Positions 17,593-24,770 of a stretch of DNA of 64,000 nucleotides are shown here, piece by piece. The notes beneath the pieces were generated by a model, which was not told where the DNA came from, searched no databases, and was given only the letters and a program-made list of their open reading frames with translations. Origin of the DNA: Oleispira sp964022115 (GTDB lineage Bacteria > Pseudomonadota > Gammaproteobacteria > Pseudomonadales > Oceanobacteraceae). The translations under genes were made by a program, and so were the position numbers. Positions within the stretch are counted from its first letter, which is position 1, and every line of letters begins with the position of its first letter. Where the stretch lies: positions 18,186-82,185 of the forward strand of contig CAXIBC010000003.1 of assembly GCA_964022115.1 (NCBI GenBank). The letters are read 5' to 3'.

Positions 17593-18279
17593 ATGAAAAA
17601 TGTTGTCATTACCGGTGCTAATAGAGGCATAGGTTTAGAGTTAGCAAAGCATTATCGCGAACTAGATTATACCGTTATCGGTATTTGTCGTGAGTCTTCA
17701 GAAGCGCTGGACGAATTAGCCGACATGGTGATCAGTGATATCGATGTGCGCTCCGAAGCGTCCATTGCTATGGTGGCTGAAGTGCTCGCGAGCACCTTGA
17801 TCAGTTCTGAATCCGGTCAAAAAATCGATATTTTGATTAATAATGCGGGGGTATTTATGAACGAAACCCTCGCCGAGATGGATTTTGATAGTATTCAAAC
17901 CCAAATAGAAATCAATGCCATTGCCCCTTTGCGCATTACTCATGCTTTTCAAAGCATGTTATGGGAAGGCAGCAAGGTCGCCATGATTACCAGTCGCATG
18001 GGGTCGGTTTCTGATAATGGCTCAGGTGCGTATTATGGTTATCGCGCCTCAAAAGCCGCACTGAATGCATTTGGAAAATCATTGGCAATTGACCTTAAGC
18101 CAAAAGGCATTGCCGTGGCGTTATTGCACCCAGGCTTTGTGCAAACGCGCATGGTTGGTTTTAATGGCGACCTTACCCCAGAGCAAGCCGCAAAGGGGCT
18201 GGCTGCGCGTATTGAAGAGCTGACGTTAGAGAATACGGGTAGCTTTTGGCACTCAAATGGCGAAGCCTTACCTTGGTAG
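17593..18279 (+). CDS. Short-chain dehydrogenase (CsgA/sniffer-like)
   Basis: 228 residues. TGANRGIGLELA (residues 7-18) is the NAD(P) loop, NNAGVF near residue 83 and YGYRASKAALN gives the catalytic Tyr-x3-Lys; Ser in MITSRMGSV. HPGFVQTRM follows. The TGANRGIG form and lack of a C-terminal extension fit the small 'C-factor'/carbonyl-reductase-like group of SDRs. Substrate is unknown. It is the third gene of a likely plus-strand operon (16.6-19.4 kb). Confidence 0.8.
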   Translation: MKNVVITGANRGIGLELAKHYRELDYTVIGICRESSEALDELADMVISDIDVRSEASIAMVAEVLASTLISSESGQKIDILINNAGVFMNETLAEMDFDSIQTQIEINAIAPLRITHAFQSMLWEGSKVAMITSRMGSVSDNGSGAYYGYRASKAALNAFGKSLAIDLKPKGIAVALLHPGFVQTRMVGFNGDLTPEQAAKGLAARIEELTLENTGSFWHSNGEALPW

Positions 18280-18321
18280 CTAGCGTTGCTTTGCAATCAA
18301 TATACTCGGCTAGGGGGGTTG

Positions 18322-18834
18322 ATGATCAAAGTATATCTGGCCAATAGGCCGCCGCTAGTCGACTACCTTAATGTCGAGGTAATGGAGCAATTACCTAGTG
18401 GTGAAATAACAAGGATTGCCACGGAAACCGGCAATCATTGGCGTAAGATATTTAATGTGTATGCCAAGCTAATGTATGGTTTGGCGCAGCAGCAAGATGA
18501 TCCCTTATTGCCGTATTTTACCAGTTGGCAGCGGTATCGAGATCAGGTCTTATTGCAAAGTGGCAGCGCGACACAGCTCTACCTTGGGGCCATAAGCATC
18601 GCCCCTGTTGAAGACTCCTCAGCCGTTGCTGTGGTTCATGAGGATGTGGTTCATATTGTAATGGGGAAGGCCTATGCTGAACGCATACTCGTGAATGTTG
18701 AGCTAAACTGGTTGGATACGGATTTTGCGATTAATCGTCAGCAGAAGATTATTGTCTGTCCGTATTTTGATTATCGCCAACTGTCTAATAGCAAGATTGA
18801 ATTCTTGGCCAGCTTGATTATATCGTTGCACTAA
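18322..18834 (+). CDS. Conserved gammaproteobacterial protein (DUF6942-like)
   Basis: 170 residues, soluble. The stretches ANRPPLVDY, TGNHWRKIFNVYAKLMY, VHIVMGKAYAE and IIVCPYFDYRQLSNSKI are recalled as conserved features of a gammaproteobacterial family annotated only as a domain of unknown function; the DUF number is from memory. The ATG at 18322 is preceded by AGGGGGG, a very strong ribosome site. No catalytic motif recognised. It sits between the SDR and an outer-membrane-type protein. Confidence 0.7.
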   Translation: MIKVYLANRPPLVDYLNVEVMEQLPSGEITRIATETGNHWRKIFNVYAKLMYGLAQQQDDPLLPYFTSWQRYRDQVLLQSGSATQLYLGAISIAPVEDSSAVAVVHEDVVHIVMGKAYAERILVNVELNWLDTDFAINRQQKIIVCPYFDYRQLSNSKIEFLASLIISLH

Positions 18835-18853
18835 GGGGGATGGCTGAGCCGCT

Positions 18854-19438
18854 ATGGTAATGCAGAGTACGAATAAGCTGTGGCCAATATTGGCTATGGT
18901 GATTACCTTACTATTTCCTAGCCTAGCCAATAGTGCCCCTGTGCCTTATGTTGATCTGGCATTAGGTTTAGGGGTGCATGCATTGGATGATTCTGATCAG
19001 GGAGCGGTAAGCAATCTGATTAAAACCGGAATAGGGGTGCAATGGTTGCCTTATATGAGTACTCATATTGGGGTTTGGTTGTGGAGCAGCAAAGAGCAGC
19101 AGAATCGTGAAACGCAAGAGGCGCAAGATTATAGACGTGGCTATTTTGATGGCTTAAGTACTTCTTGGGAGGTTAGCTTGCAGTGGCCGCTTGAGAATAA
19201 AAATGCGCTATTAGCGGCTGGGCCTTATGTTCGTTTTGGGCGCCATTGCTGGACCGCTATGTTAACCGGACTATTGCAGCCTTGGTCAAAAGAAGGTTGC
19301 TCGGATTTGAAAACCCTAGGGTTTGCATTTCCAGAGGGGGTAAATAAAAATGCGGCGCTATATGTTGAATTTACCCGAACTGACTTTGATGACTTACGCT
19401 CATCTTCTGTGCAGTTAGGGGCTAAACTGGCCTTCTGA
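18854..19438 (+). CDS. Predicted outer-membrane beta-barrel protein
   Basis: About 194 residues with a signal peptide (residues 1-27, SLANSA) and alternating amphipathic strands, for example YVDLALGLGVHAL, KTGIGVQWLPYMSTHIGVWLW and SVQLGAKLAF. It ends in phenylalanine, the usual C-terminal signal for outer-membrane insertion. The size fits an 8-stranded barrel. Two cysteines near 130-145 could form a loop disulfide. Function unknown; the nearest named families would be small OmpA- or OmpW-like porins, but no specific match is claimed. Confidence 0.6.
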   Translation: MVMQSTNKLWPILAMVITLLFPSLANSAPVPYVDLALGLGVHALDDSDQGAVSNLIKTGIGVQWLPYMSTHIGVWLWSSKEQQNRETQEAQDYRRGYFDGLSTSWEVSLQWPLENKNALLAAGPYVRFGRHCWTAMLTGLLQPWSKEGCSDLKTLGFAFPEGVNKNAALYVEFTRTDFDDLRSSSVQLGAKLAF

Positions 19439-19516
19439 TTAATTGAATGTTCAATTAAATACTAGAAAATAATTATAAATAGTTAACTAATTGGTTAGAA
19501 TGCTGCAATTCGAATT
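19439..19516. promoter_or_regulatory. Palindrome cluster upstream of nhaC
   Basis: TTAATTGAA-TG-TTCAATTAA is a perfect 20-base palindrome at 19439-19458, directly after the stop of the barrel gene, and AATTCGAATT at 19507-19516 is a second, 15 bases before the nhaC ATG. The first could be a hairpin without a T-run or a regulator operator. Confidence 0.4.
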
Positions 19517-19530
19517 AATTAAGAGCTTGT

Positions 19531-21027
19531 ATGTCTTCCTCAGCCCCTAATGTGCCATCGAGCACTAAAAATATAGCGTCAATTCCCTTGGCACTAGCCT
19601 TGTTACCGGTCATTTTATTAATGATCATGCTGGCTGGTTCAGTTTATTATTTTTCTGACGACTCATCTTATGGTGCTAACCAAATAGCGCTCTTAATTGC
19701 CGCTGCCATTGCGGCCTTAATCGGCATTAAACTTGGCCATAAATGGGACGACATTGAGAAAGGCATTATTGATGGTATTTCAAATGCCATGATCGCCGTG
19801 CTTATTTTATTAATGGTCGGGGCCTTGATCGGCAGCTGGATGTTAGCGGGCACAGTTCAAAGCCTGATTTATTATGGGTTAATGCTCATCAGCGCAGAGT
19901 GGTTTTATGCTGCGGCTTGTTTGGTCTGTGGCATTTCAGCCATGAGTATTGGCAGCTCTTGGACGGTAGCCGGTACCCTTGGGGTGGCTTTTATGGGGAT
20001 GGCGGCTGCGATGCAGCTCGACCCAGCGATTACCGCGGGGGCGGTAATTTCTGGGGCTTATTTCGGGGATAAATTATCCCCCTTATCGGATACTACTAAC
20101 CTAGCTTCAGCCGTTACTGAAACGCCCTTGTTTGTACACATTCAGAATTTATTATGGACAACCGTGCCGAGCTTTATTATTGCTTTATTGCTATTTGTTT
20201 TATTAGCCGCAGATCCTACTGAGACGTCTGCCCAATCGATTCAGCAGACCATGCAAGGGCTAGAAGAAAATTTTGATATCGGCCTGCACCTGCTTATCCC
20301 TGTATTATTTGTCTTTGCTTTAGCTTGGCTTAAAGTCTCGGCGTTACCAACAATATTTGCTGGGGCATTATTGGGTGGGGTATTTGCGGTGATATTTCAA
20401 GATCAAGCTCTGCTGCGATTTATTGAAAGTTCGGGCTTTGAGGCTGGATTATCTATGATCGAGCAAAACTTATTGGCGGTATGGGTGGTATTATTTGATG
20501 GTTATACCTCCAATACCGGTTATGAATCCCTTGATAGCTTATTATCTCGTGGTGGTATGAGCAGTATGTTGAATACTGTGTGGTTGATTTTATGTGCCAT
20601 GACCTTTGGGTCTGTGATGGAGCAGGTTGGGTTAATGGAAAGAATCTTAACCTCTATTATGAGTTCTATTGAATCCACTACGGGCTTAATTGTCACGACT
20701 GTCTTTACCTGTATTGGGGCTAATATCATGACCGCTGATCAATACATTGCTATTGTCTTACCTGGGCGTATGTACAAGCTAGAATACGCTAAGCGGGGAT
20801 TAGCCTCGCAAAACTTGTCTCGCACTCTAGAAGATGCGGCGACCATGACGTCTCCTTTGATCCCTTGGAATACTTGTGGTGCCTATATGGCCGGTACCTT
20901 AGGCGTCGCAACCCTAACGTATTTACCTTATGCCTTTTTAAACCTATTAGGCCCAATCTTATGTATTGCTTTTGCGCTCACGCACTTTCGCATCATTCCG
21001 CTTCAGGGGGCTAATAAAGCGGTTTAA
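19531..21027 (+). CDS. nhaC: Na+/H+ antiporter NhaC family
   Basis: 498 residues, about twelve membrane helices. Family features include IGIKLGHKWDDIEKGIIDGISNAM, the SIGSSWTVAGTLGVAFMGMAAAM re-entrant region, ISGAYFGDKLSPLSDTTNLA, and the late GANIMTADQYIAIVLPGRMY and SPLIPWNTCGAYM blocks. It exchanges internal sodium for protons at the inner membrane and fits the sodium-dependent physiology suggested by apbE/nqrM elsewhere in the window. Weak ribosome site (AAGAG). It is followed by the FKBP gene after 72 bases. Confidence 0.92.
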   Translation: MSSSAPNVPSSTKNIASIPLALALLPVILLMIMLAGSVYYFSDDSSYGANQIALLIAAAIAALIGIKLGHKWDDIEKGIIDGISNAMIAVLILLMVGALIGSWMLAGTVQSLIYYGLMLISAEWFYAAACLVCGISAMSIGSSWTVAGTLGVAFMGMAAAMQLDPAITAGAVISGAYFGDKLSPLSDTTNLASAVTETPLFVHIQNLLWTTVPSFIIALLLFVLLAADPTETSAQSIQQTMQGLEENFDIGLHLLIPVLFVFALAWLKVSALPTIFAGALLGGVFAVIFQDQALLRFIESSGFEAGLSMIEQNLLAVWVVLFDGYTSNTGYESLDSLLSRGGMSSMLNTVWLILCAMTFGSVMEQVGLMERILTSIMSSIESTTGLIVTTVFTCIGANIMTADQYIAIVLPGRMYKLEYAKRGLASQNLSRTLEDAATMTSPLIPWNTCGAYMAGTLGVATLTYLPYAFLNLLGPILCIAFALTHFRIIPLQGANKAV

Positions 21028-21099
21028 TACAGATGCTTAAAGCAAGTATTAAAGGCTTCTGGTAAGATCCTCTGTAATTTATATTGCTGGGGATTTTTT

Positions 21100-21582
21100 A
21101 TGTCTAATACAATTGTTTATATCATTATTGGCGCCTTATTGGCTTATGCCTTGTACCGCGCGGTGGCGGGCACTAGTGGGACCAGTGTGGCGGGTAATAT
21201 TGAGCAAGGTGAAGCTTTTTTAGCCGAGAATAAGTTAAAACAAGGTATTCAGGAAACGGAGTCAGGCTTACAGTATTTGCTATTAGAGCAAGGGACTGGC
21301 ACGACGACTCCTGGGCCAAAATCTAAGGTCTTGGCTCATTATCATGGCAGCTTGATTGATGGTACTGTGTTTGATAGTTCCATTGAGCGTGGTCAGCCGT
21401 TAGAGTTTGGCCTCAATCAGGTTATTCGAGGTTGGACAGAAGGTTTGCAATTGATGGTAGAGGGGCAAAAAATGCGTTTATTCATCCCTAGCAAGCTCGC
21501 CTATGGTAATCGTAATGCGGGTAGTATACCCGGTGGCTCTGTGCTTATTTTTGATGTGGAGCTATTATCTATTGTCGGTTAA
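21100..21582 (+). CDS. Membrane-anchored FKBP-type peptidyl-prolyl isomerase
   Basis: 160 residues. An N-terminal helix (IVYIIIGALLAYALYRAV) anchors or exports the protein; residues 52-160 are an FKBP domain: SGLQYLLLEQGTG, KVLAHYHGSLIDGTVFDSS, PLEFGLNQVIRGWTEGL, and IPSKLAYGNR. It catalyses cis-trans proline isomerisation, probably at the periplasmic face. Similar to FklB/Mip-type proteins but lacking the N-terminal dimerisation domain. Its end overlaps the proposed start of the HPt gene. Confidence 0.85.
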   Translation: MSNTIVYIIIGALLAYALYRAVAGTSGTSVAGNIEQGEAFLAENKLKQGIQETESGLQYLLLEQGTGTTTPGPKSKVLAHYHGSLIDGTVFDSSIERGQPLEFGLNQVIRGWTEGLQLMVEGQKMRLFIPSKLAYGNRNAGSIPGGSVLIFDVELLSIVG

Positions 21583-22204
21583 TATCTGGGAAAAAGAACC
21601 GCTATTTCATCGTCTAGGCCATAATGAAAAGACGATTCAGCGTGTACTAAGATTATGCCTTAACGATCTGCCTGAGTTGATTAACGAACTCTTGTCGGTG
21701 CTTAAGCAAGGTGATTTGGCCCGTAGTAAAGATTTGGCACATACCATTAAAGGTGTCGCTGCTAATGTTGGCGCAGAAGAATTAAGGCAGTTGGCTGCGG
21801 AAATAGAAGTCCTAATGTCGGCTGGTAGCACGGCTGAGGCGCTAGAGCGCGGCTATTATCTGGTTGAGCGGTTTGAACCGTTGCGATCTCAGCTAGCGTA
21901 TTATTTAGACTCACTCATTCCCGCACGGCCTAACATTCCCGAACAGTCTAAAATTCTCGAGCAGCCTAAGAACGAACAAGGGGAAGAGGCTCTAATAGGG
22001 AGTTTGATCACCCTTATACACAAGTTACAGGCAGCAGAGTATGTTCAACTAACGGAGGTCGAAAAAATCCATCCACTATTCAACTCGGATGAACAAATCC
22101 TTTATCTGCAAGTAATTGATGCCATTCAATATTTTGATAGTCAGCAGGCACTAAAACAGCTCGCTAAATTGACAATAGTCGCTAAGCTTAAAATAGATTT
22201 GTAA
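21572..22204 (+). CDS. HPt (histidine phosphotransfer) domain protein
   Basis: About 210 residues when started at the TTG at 21572, which has GGAG ten bases upstream and overlaps the FKBP stop codon; an earlier in-frame ATG at 21503 would overlap FKBP by 80 bases. Residues 5-100 form an HPt helical bundle with the phosphoacceptor in AHTIKGVAANVGAEEL (His57) after FHRLGHNEKTI. The C-terminal ~90 residues are not a recognised domain. HPt proteins relay phosphate between hybrid kinases and receivers; the REC-GGDEF protein encoded 29 bases downstream is the obvious candidate partner. The beginning looks like the C-terminal module of a hybrid kinase. Confidence 0.7.
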   Translation: MSVNIWEKEPLFHRLGHNEKTIQRVLRLCLNDLPELINELLSVLKQGDLARSKDLAHTIKGVAANVGAEELRQLAAEIEVLMSAGSTAEALERGYYLVERFEPLRSQLAYYLDSLIPARPNIPEQSKILEQPKNEQGEEALIGSLITLIHKLQAAEYVQLTEVEKIHPLFNSDEQILYLQVIDAIQYFDSQQALKQLAKLTIVAKLKIDL

Positions 22205-22233
22205 CTCTATTCTTCAGGTGAGGGATTTGTTTA

Positions 22234-23130
22234 ATGGTTAAACCAACAATAATGATTGTTGATGATGTCGCGATGAATATACAGTCTCTAGTCAGTATGC
22301 TGGAAGCTGATTACCAGCTCAAGCTTGCCACCAGTGGAGCGCTCTGCCTGAGTTTATTACAAGACTATGAATTACCCGATTTAATCCTATTGGATGTTGT
22401 GATGCCTGATATGGATGGCTATCAAGTATGTGAGGCGATTAAAAGCAATAATAAATTGCGTCATATCCCTATTATCTTTGTTACGGCGAAAGATGATGAA
22501 GGCGACGAAGAAAAAGGCCTGCATTTAGGGGCCGTTGATTACATAACGAAACCCATTCATCCTGCTATTGCTTTAGCGCGGATAAAAACCCATATCACCC
22601 TTAAGCTACAGTATGACAGCCTGACTGAATTAGCAGAAAAGGATCAACTCACGGGCCTCTATAATCGTCATTACTTTTATGACATCAGCGAAAAGAAAAT
22701 AGCCTTTGCCAAGCGTCACTTAATCCCACTCTCCATCTTGTTGATTGACATTGATTTCTTTAAACAAGTAAACGATCAATATGGGCACATGATTGGTGAT
22801 GAGGTATTAGTTGAAGTGGCTAAGATATTTTCAAACAATGCGCGCCAAGAAGATATTGTCTGCCGTTTTGGCGGTGAAGAATTTGTTATCTTATTAGATC
22901 ATTGTGACTTGTATGCTGCCCAAGATAAGGCGGAGTGTTTACGTAGAAAAATAGAGCAATTAATACCCGCGGGAATCGATATTAGTATCAGTATTGGGGT
23001 TGCTCAACTTAATTGTGATGACCCTAAAGAGGATATCACTTTTCTTATAGGAGAGGCCGATGAGGCCTTATATAAAGCCAAAAAAGGTGGGCGTAATACG
23101 GTGGTTTTAAGTGAGGTTTTATTGCAGTAG
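22234..23130 (+). CDS. Response regulator diguanylate cyclase (REC-GGDEF)
   Basis: 298 residues, PleD/WspR-like layout with one receiver. The REC domain (1-120) has the acidic pair IVDD (Asp10, Asp11), phosphoacceptor LLDVVMPDMDG (Asp54) and DYITKP (Lys106). The GGDEF domain (135-295) has DQLTGLYNR, the active loop GGEEF at 213-217, and an inhibitory-site RxxD (RQED, 204-207) five residues upstream. It should make cyclic-di-GMP in a phosphorylation-controlled and product-inhibited way. The sensor kinase is not in the window; the HPt protein just upstream may supply phosphate. Ribosome site GTGAGGG. Confidence 0.93.
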   Translation: MVKPTIMIVDDVAMNIQSLVSMLEADYQLKLATSGALCLSLLQDYELPDLILLDVVMPDMDGYQVCEAIKSNNKLRHIPIIFVTAKDDEGDEEKGLHLGAVDYITKPIHPAIALARIKTHITLKLQYDSLTELAEKDQLTGLYNRHYFYDISEKKIAFAKRHLIPLSILLIDIDFFKQVNDQYGHMIGDEVLVEVAKIFSNNARQEDIVCRFGGEEFVILLDHCDLYAAQDKAECLRRKIEQLIPAGIDISISIGVAQLNCDDPKEDITFLIGEADEALYKAKKGGRNTVVLSEVLLQ

Positions 23131-23145
23131 TGCCGTACGCGCAAT

Positions 23146-23178
23146 ACCTGTCTAGCACCTGTCTAGCACCTACCTAGC
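23146..23178 (+). repeat. Three tandem 11-base repeats
   Basis: ACCTGTCTAGC twice (23146-23156, 23157-23167) then ACCTACCTAGC (23168-23178), located between the convergent diguanylate cyclase and YccA-type genes and running directly into a hairpin. Confidence 0.8.
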
Positions 23179-23195
23179 ATAAGAGCCTTATGCTA
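23175..23195. terminator. Hairpin between convergent genes
   Basis: Arms TAGCATAAG and CTTATGCTA with a 3-base loop. It lies between the ends of two convergent genes and has no clear T-run on either side, so it may be a Rho-assisted or weak bidirectional terminator. Confidence 0.5.
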
Positions 23196-23217
23196 AGCAG
23201 GTATGAGAAATTATTGG

Positions 23218-23889
23218 TTAATCGTCGTTCATGATACCTAAGAGACTTAATAGGCTTAAGAACAGGTTGTAGATAGAAACATACAGGGTCACAGTGGCAG
23301 AAATGTAGTTGGTTTCACCACCGCGGATGATTTCTTGGGTAGTATAAAGGATGGCCGCTGTGGAAAATAATACAAACATGCCACTAATGGCTAAGCCTAA
23401 TAGAGGGATCTGTAAAAACAGGTTGGCAACGAACATAGCAATAATGGCGAAGAAACCCGCCGTTAGCATGCCGCCTAAGAAAGAAAGGTCACGTTTTGTT
23501 GTTAGTGCATAAGCCGAGCAGCTAACAAAGGTTAACGCCGTTGCCCCAAGGGCTGTGACGATTGCGCCTTCAAGTCCCGCACCAATGTACATATTTAGAA
23601 TTGGCCCTAAGGTATACCCCATAAAACCTGTCAGTAAGAAGGTAAATAATAAACCAAGGCTTGAATTTTTGTTCTTTTCAATCATGAAAAGTAGGCCATA
23701 AAAACCCACCAGCATGATGATGATGTTCGGTCTACCGAGGTTCAGCATCATAGAAATGCCTGCCACAACCGCCGACCATACTAAGGTTAAAGATAATAAG
23801 AAATAGGTATTAGATAATACCTTACTGGTACTGATGGCCGTTGACTGACGGCCTGGGTGAGTCTCTTGCTGAACGATTTGATCGGACAT
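23218..23889 (-). CDS. Bax inhibitor-1/YccA family membrane protein
   Basis: 223 residues with seven hydrophobic segments. It has the family landmarks SNTYFLLSLTLVWSAVVAG, the TGFMGYTLGPILNMYIGAG loop, and the C-terminal SIYNLFLSLLSLLGIMNDD where acidic residues of the BI-1 pH/calcium site normally lie. In E. coli, YccA is an FtsH-interacting inner-membrane protein; other members act as calcium leak channels. A strong AAGGAAC ribosome site precedes the ATG. Monocistronic, divergent from the HEPN-like gene. Confidence 0.9.
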   Translation of the reverse strand: MSDQIVQQETHPGRQSTAISTSKVLSNTYFLLSLTLVWSAVVAGISMMLNLGRPNIIIMLVGFYGLLFMIEKNKNSSLGLLFTFLLTGFMGYTLGPILNMYIGAGLEGAIVTALGATALTFVSCSAYALTTKRDLSFLGGMLTAGFFAIIAMFVANLFLQIPLLGLAISGMFVLFSTAAILYTTQEIIRGGETNYISATVTLYVSIYNLFLSLLSLLGIMNDD

Positions 23890-24021
23890 GGTTGTTCCTT
23901 TAAGTAACGGACTGTTTAAGCACTAATATGTTTATATATAAGGCGTATGCGAGGGAAAAGCAAGACCCGCGACAGTGGCTACGGTAAAGTATATTCAGTT
24001 AATTGGAAAGAGGAGACTGAG

Positions 24022-24714
24022 GTGTCTGAGTTAAACTTAATGCGGCAATACACTGCTATGAAGCAGGCTTTAAAGAATAGTACTGCTATGGATGCTTTGC
24101 ATAAAACCCGCTTGCACCGATCATTGAGTTGGTTAAAAGCCGCAGCGCAGCAGTTAGAAGACGATAATCAAGACTTGGCTTTCATTAATCTGTGGATTAG
24201 TTTCAGTGCCTGCTTTTATATTGATGGCGAGTCCATGGCGCCTTTCAGTGAGAAAAACCCTTTTATCGATAAGCTAGTCGCCTTGGATAGTGATAATAAA
24301 ATTTATGAATGTTTTTGGCATGAGTATTCCGGGTCTGTTAAGGCGTTGATTAAAAATCCCTATGTATTTGCTGAATTCTGGCAAGCGCAGAGGCTATTGA
24401 CGGGAAATCAACAGCTAGATGCTGACATTCATCAAGGCTGGCAGAGTCAGTTTGATCGATCGTCGGTAGCGGCCTTGAATTGTTTAAGCCGAAAAAAGGT
24501 AGCGCCTTTATTTTCTATTGTATTGGATCGTTTGTACGTCTTGCGAAATCAAGTCTTGCAAGGGGGAGCCACCTATCAAAGTCGAGTTAATCGCGAGCAG
24601 GTGTCTGATGGGGTCATATTGTTAGCGAATATAATGCCAATCATTATAAGCATTATGTTACAGGGTCAAGATGAACATTGGGGGGATATCGCTTATCCTG
24701 TGGTAAACGATTAG
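24022..24714 (+). CDS. HEPN-like protein with replaced motif histidine
   Basis: About 230 residues. The GTG at 24022 is the chosen start because AGGAG lies six bases upstream; an in-frame ATG at 23947 has no ribosome site. The C-terminal block RLYVLRNQVLQGGATYQSRV resembles the HEPN-domain family in which this region is typically RNQxxHGGAT, an Rx4-6H RNase-type motif. Here the histidine is Gln (codon CAA), a one-base change from a His codon. Other family-like parts are LHKTRLHRSLSWLKAA, FINLWISFSACF and the ending WGDIAYPVV. Loss of the histidine suggests no RNase activity. It stands alone, with no obvious nucleotidyltransferase antitoxin. Confidence 0.65.
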   Translation: MSELNLMRQYTAMKQALKNSTAMDALHKTRLHRSLSWLKAAAQQLEDDNQDLAFINLWISFSACFYIDGESMAPFSEKNPFIDKLVALDSDNKIYECFWHEYSGSVKALIKNPYVFAEFWQAQRLLTGNQQLDADIHQGWQSQFDRSSVAALNCLSRKKVAPLFSIVLDRLYVLRNQVLQGGATYQSRVNREQVSDGVILLANIMPIIISIMLQGQDEHWGDIAYPVVND

Positions 24715-24718
24715 CAAT

Positions 24719-24756
24719 ATTTGGCGCAATACTCCTTACTTGGAATTGCGCCAAAT
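24719..24756. terminator. Bidirectional terminator between HEPN-like gene and argS
   Basis: Arms ATTTGGCGCAAT (24719-24730) and ATTGCGCCAAAT (24745-24756), 12 perfect pairs with a 14-base loop, between two convergent genes. Confidence 0.75.
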
Positions 24757-24770
24757 AGTCTTATAGCCAA

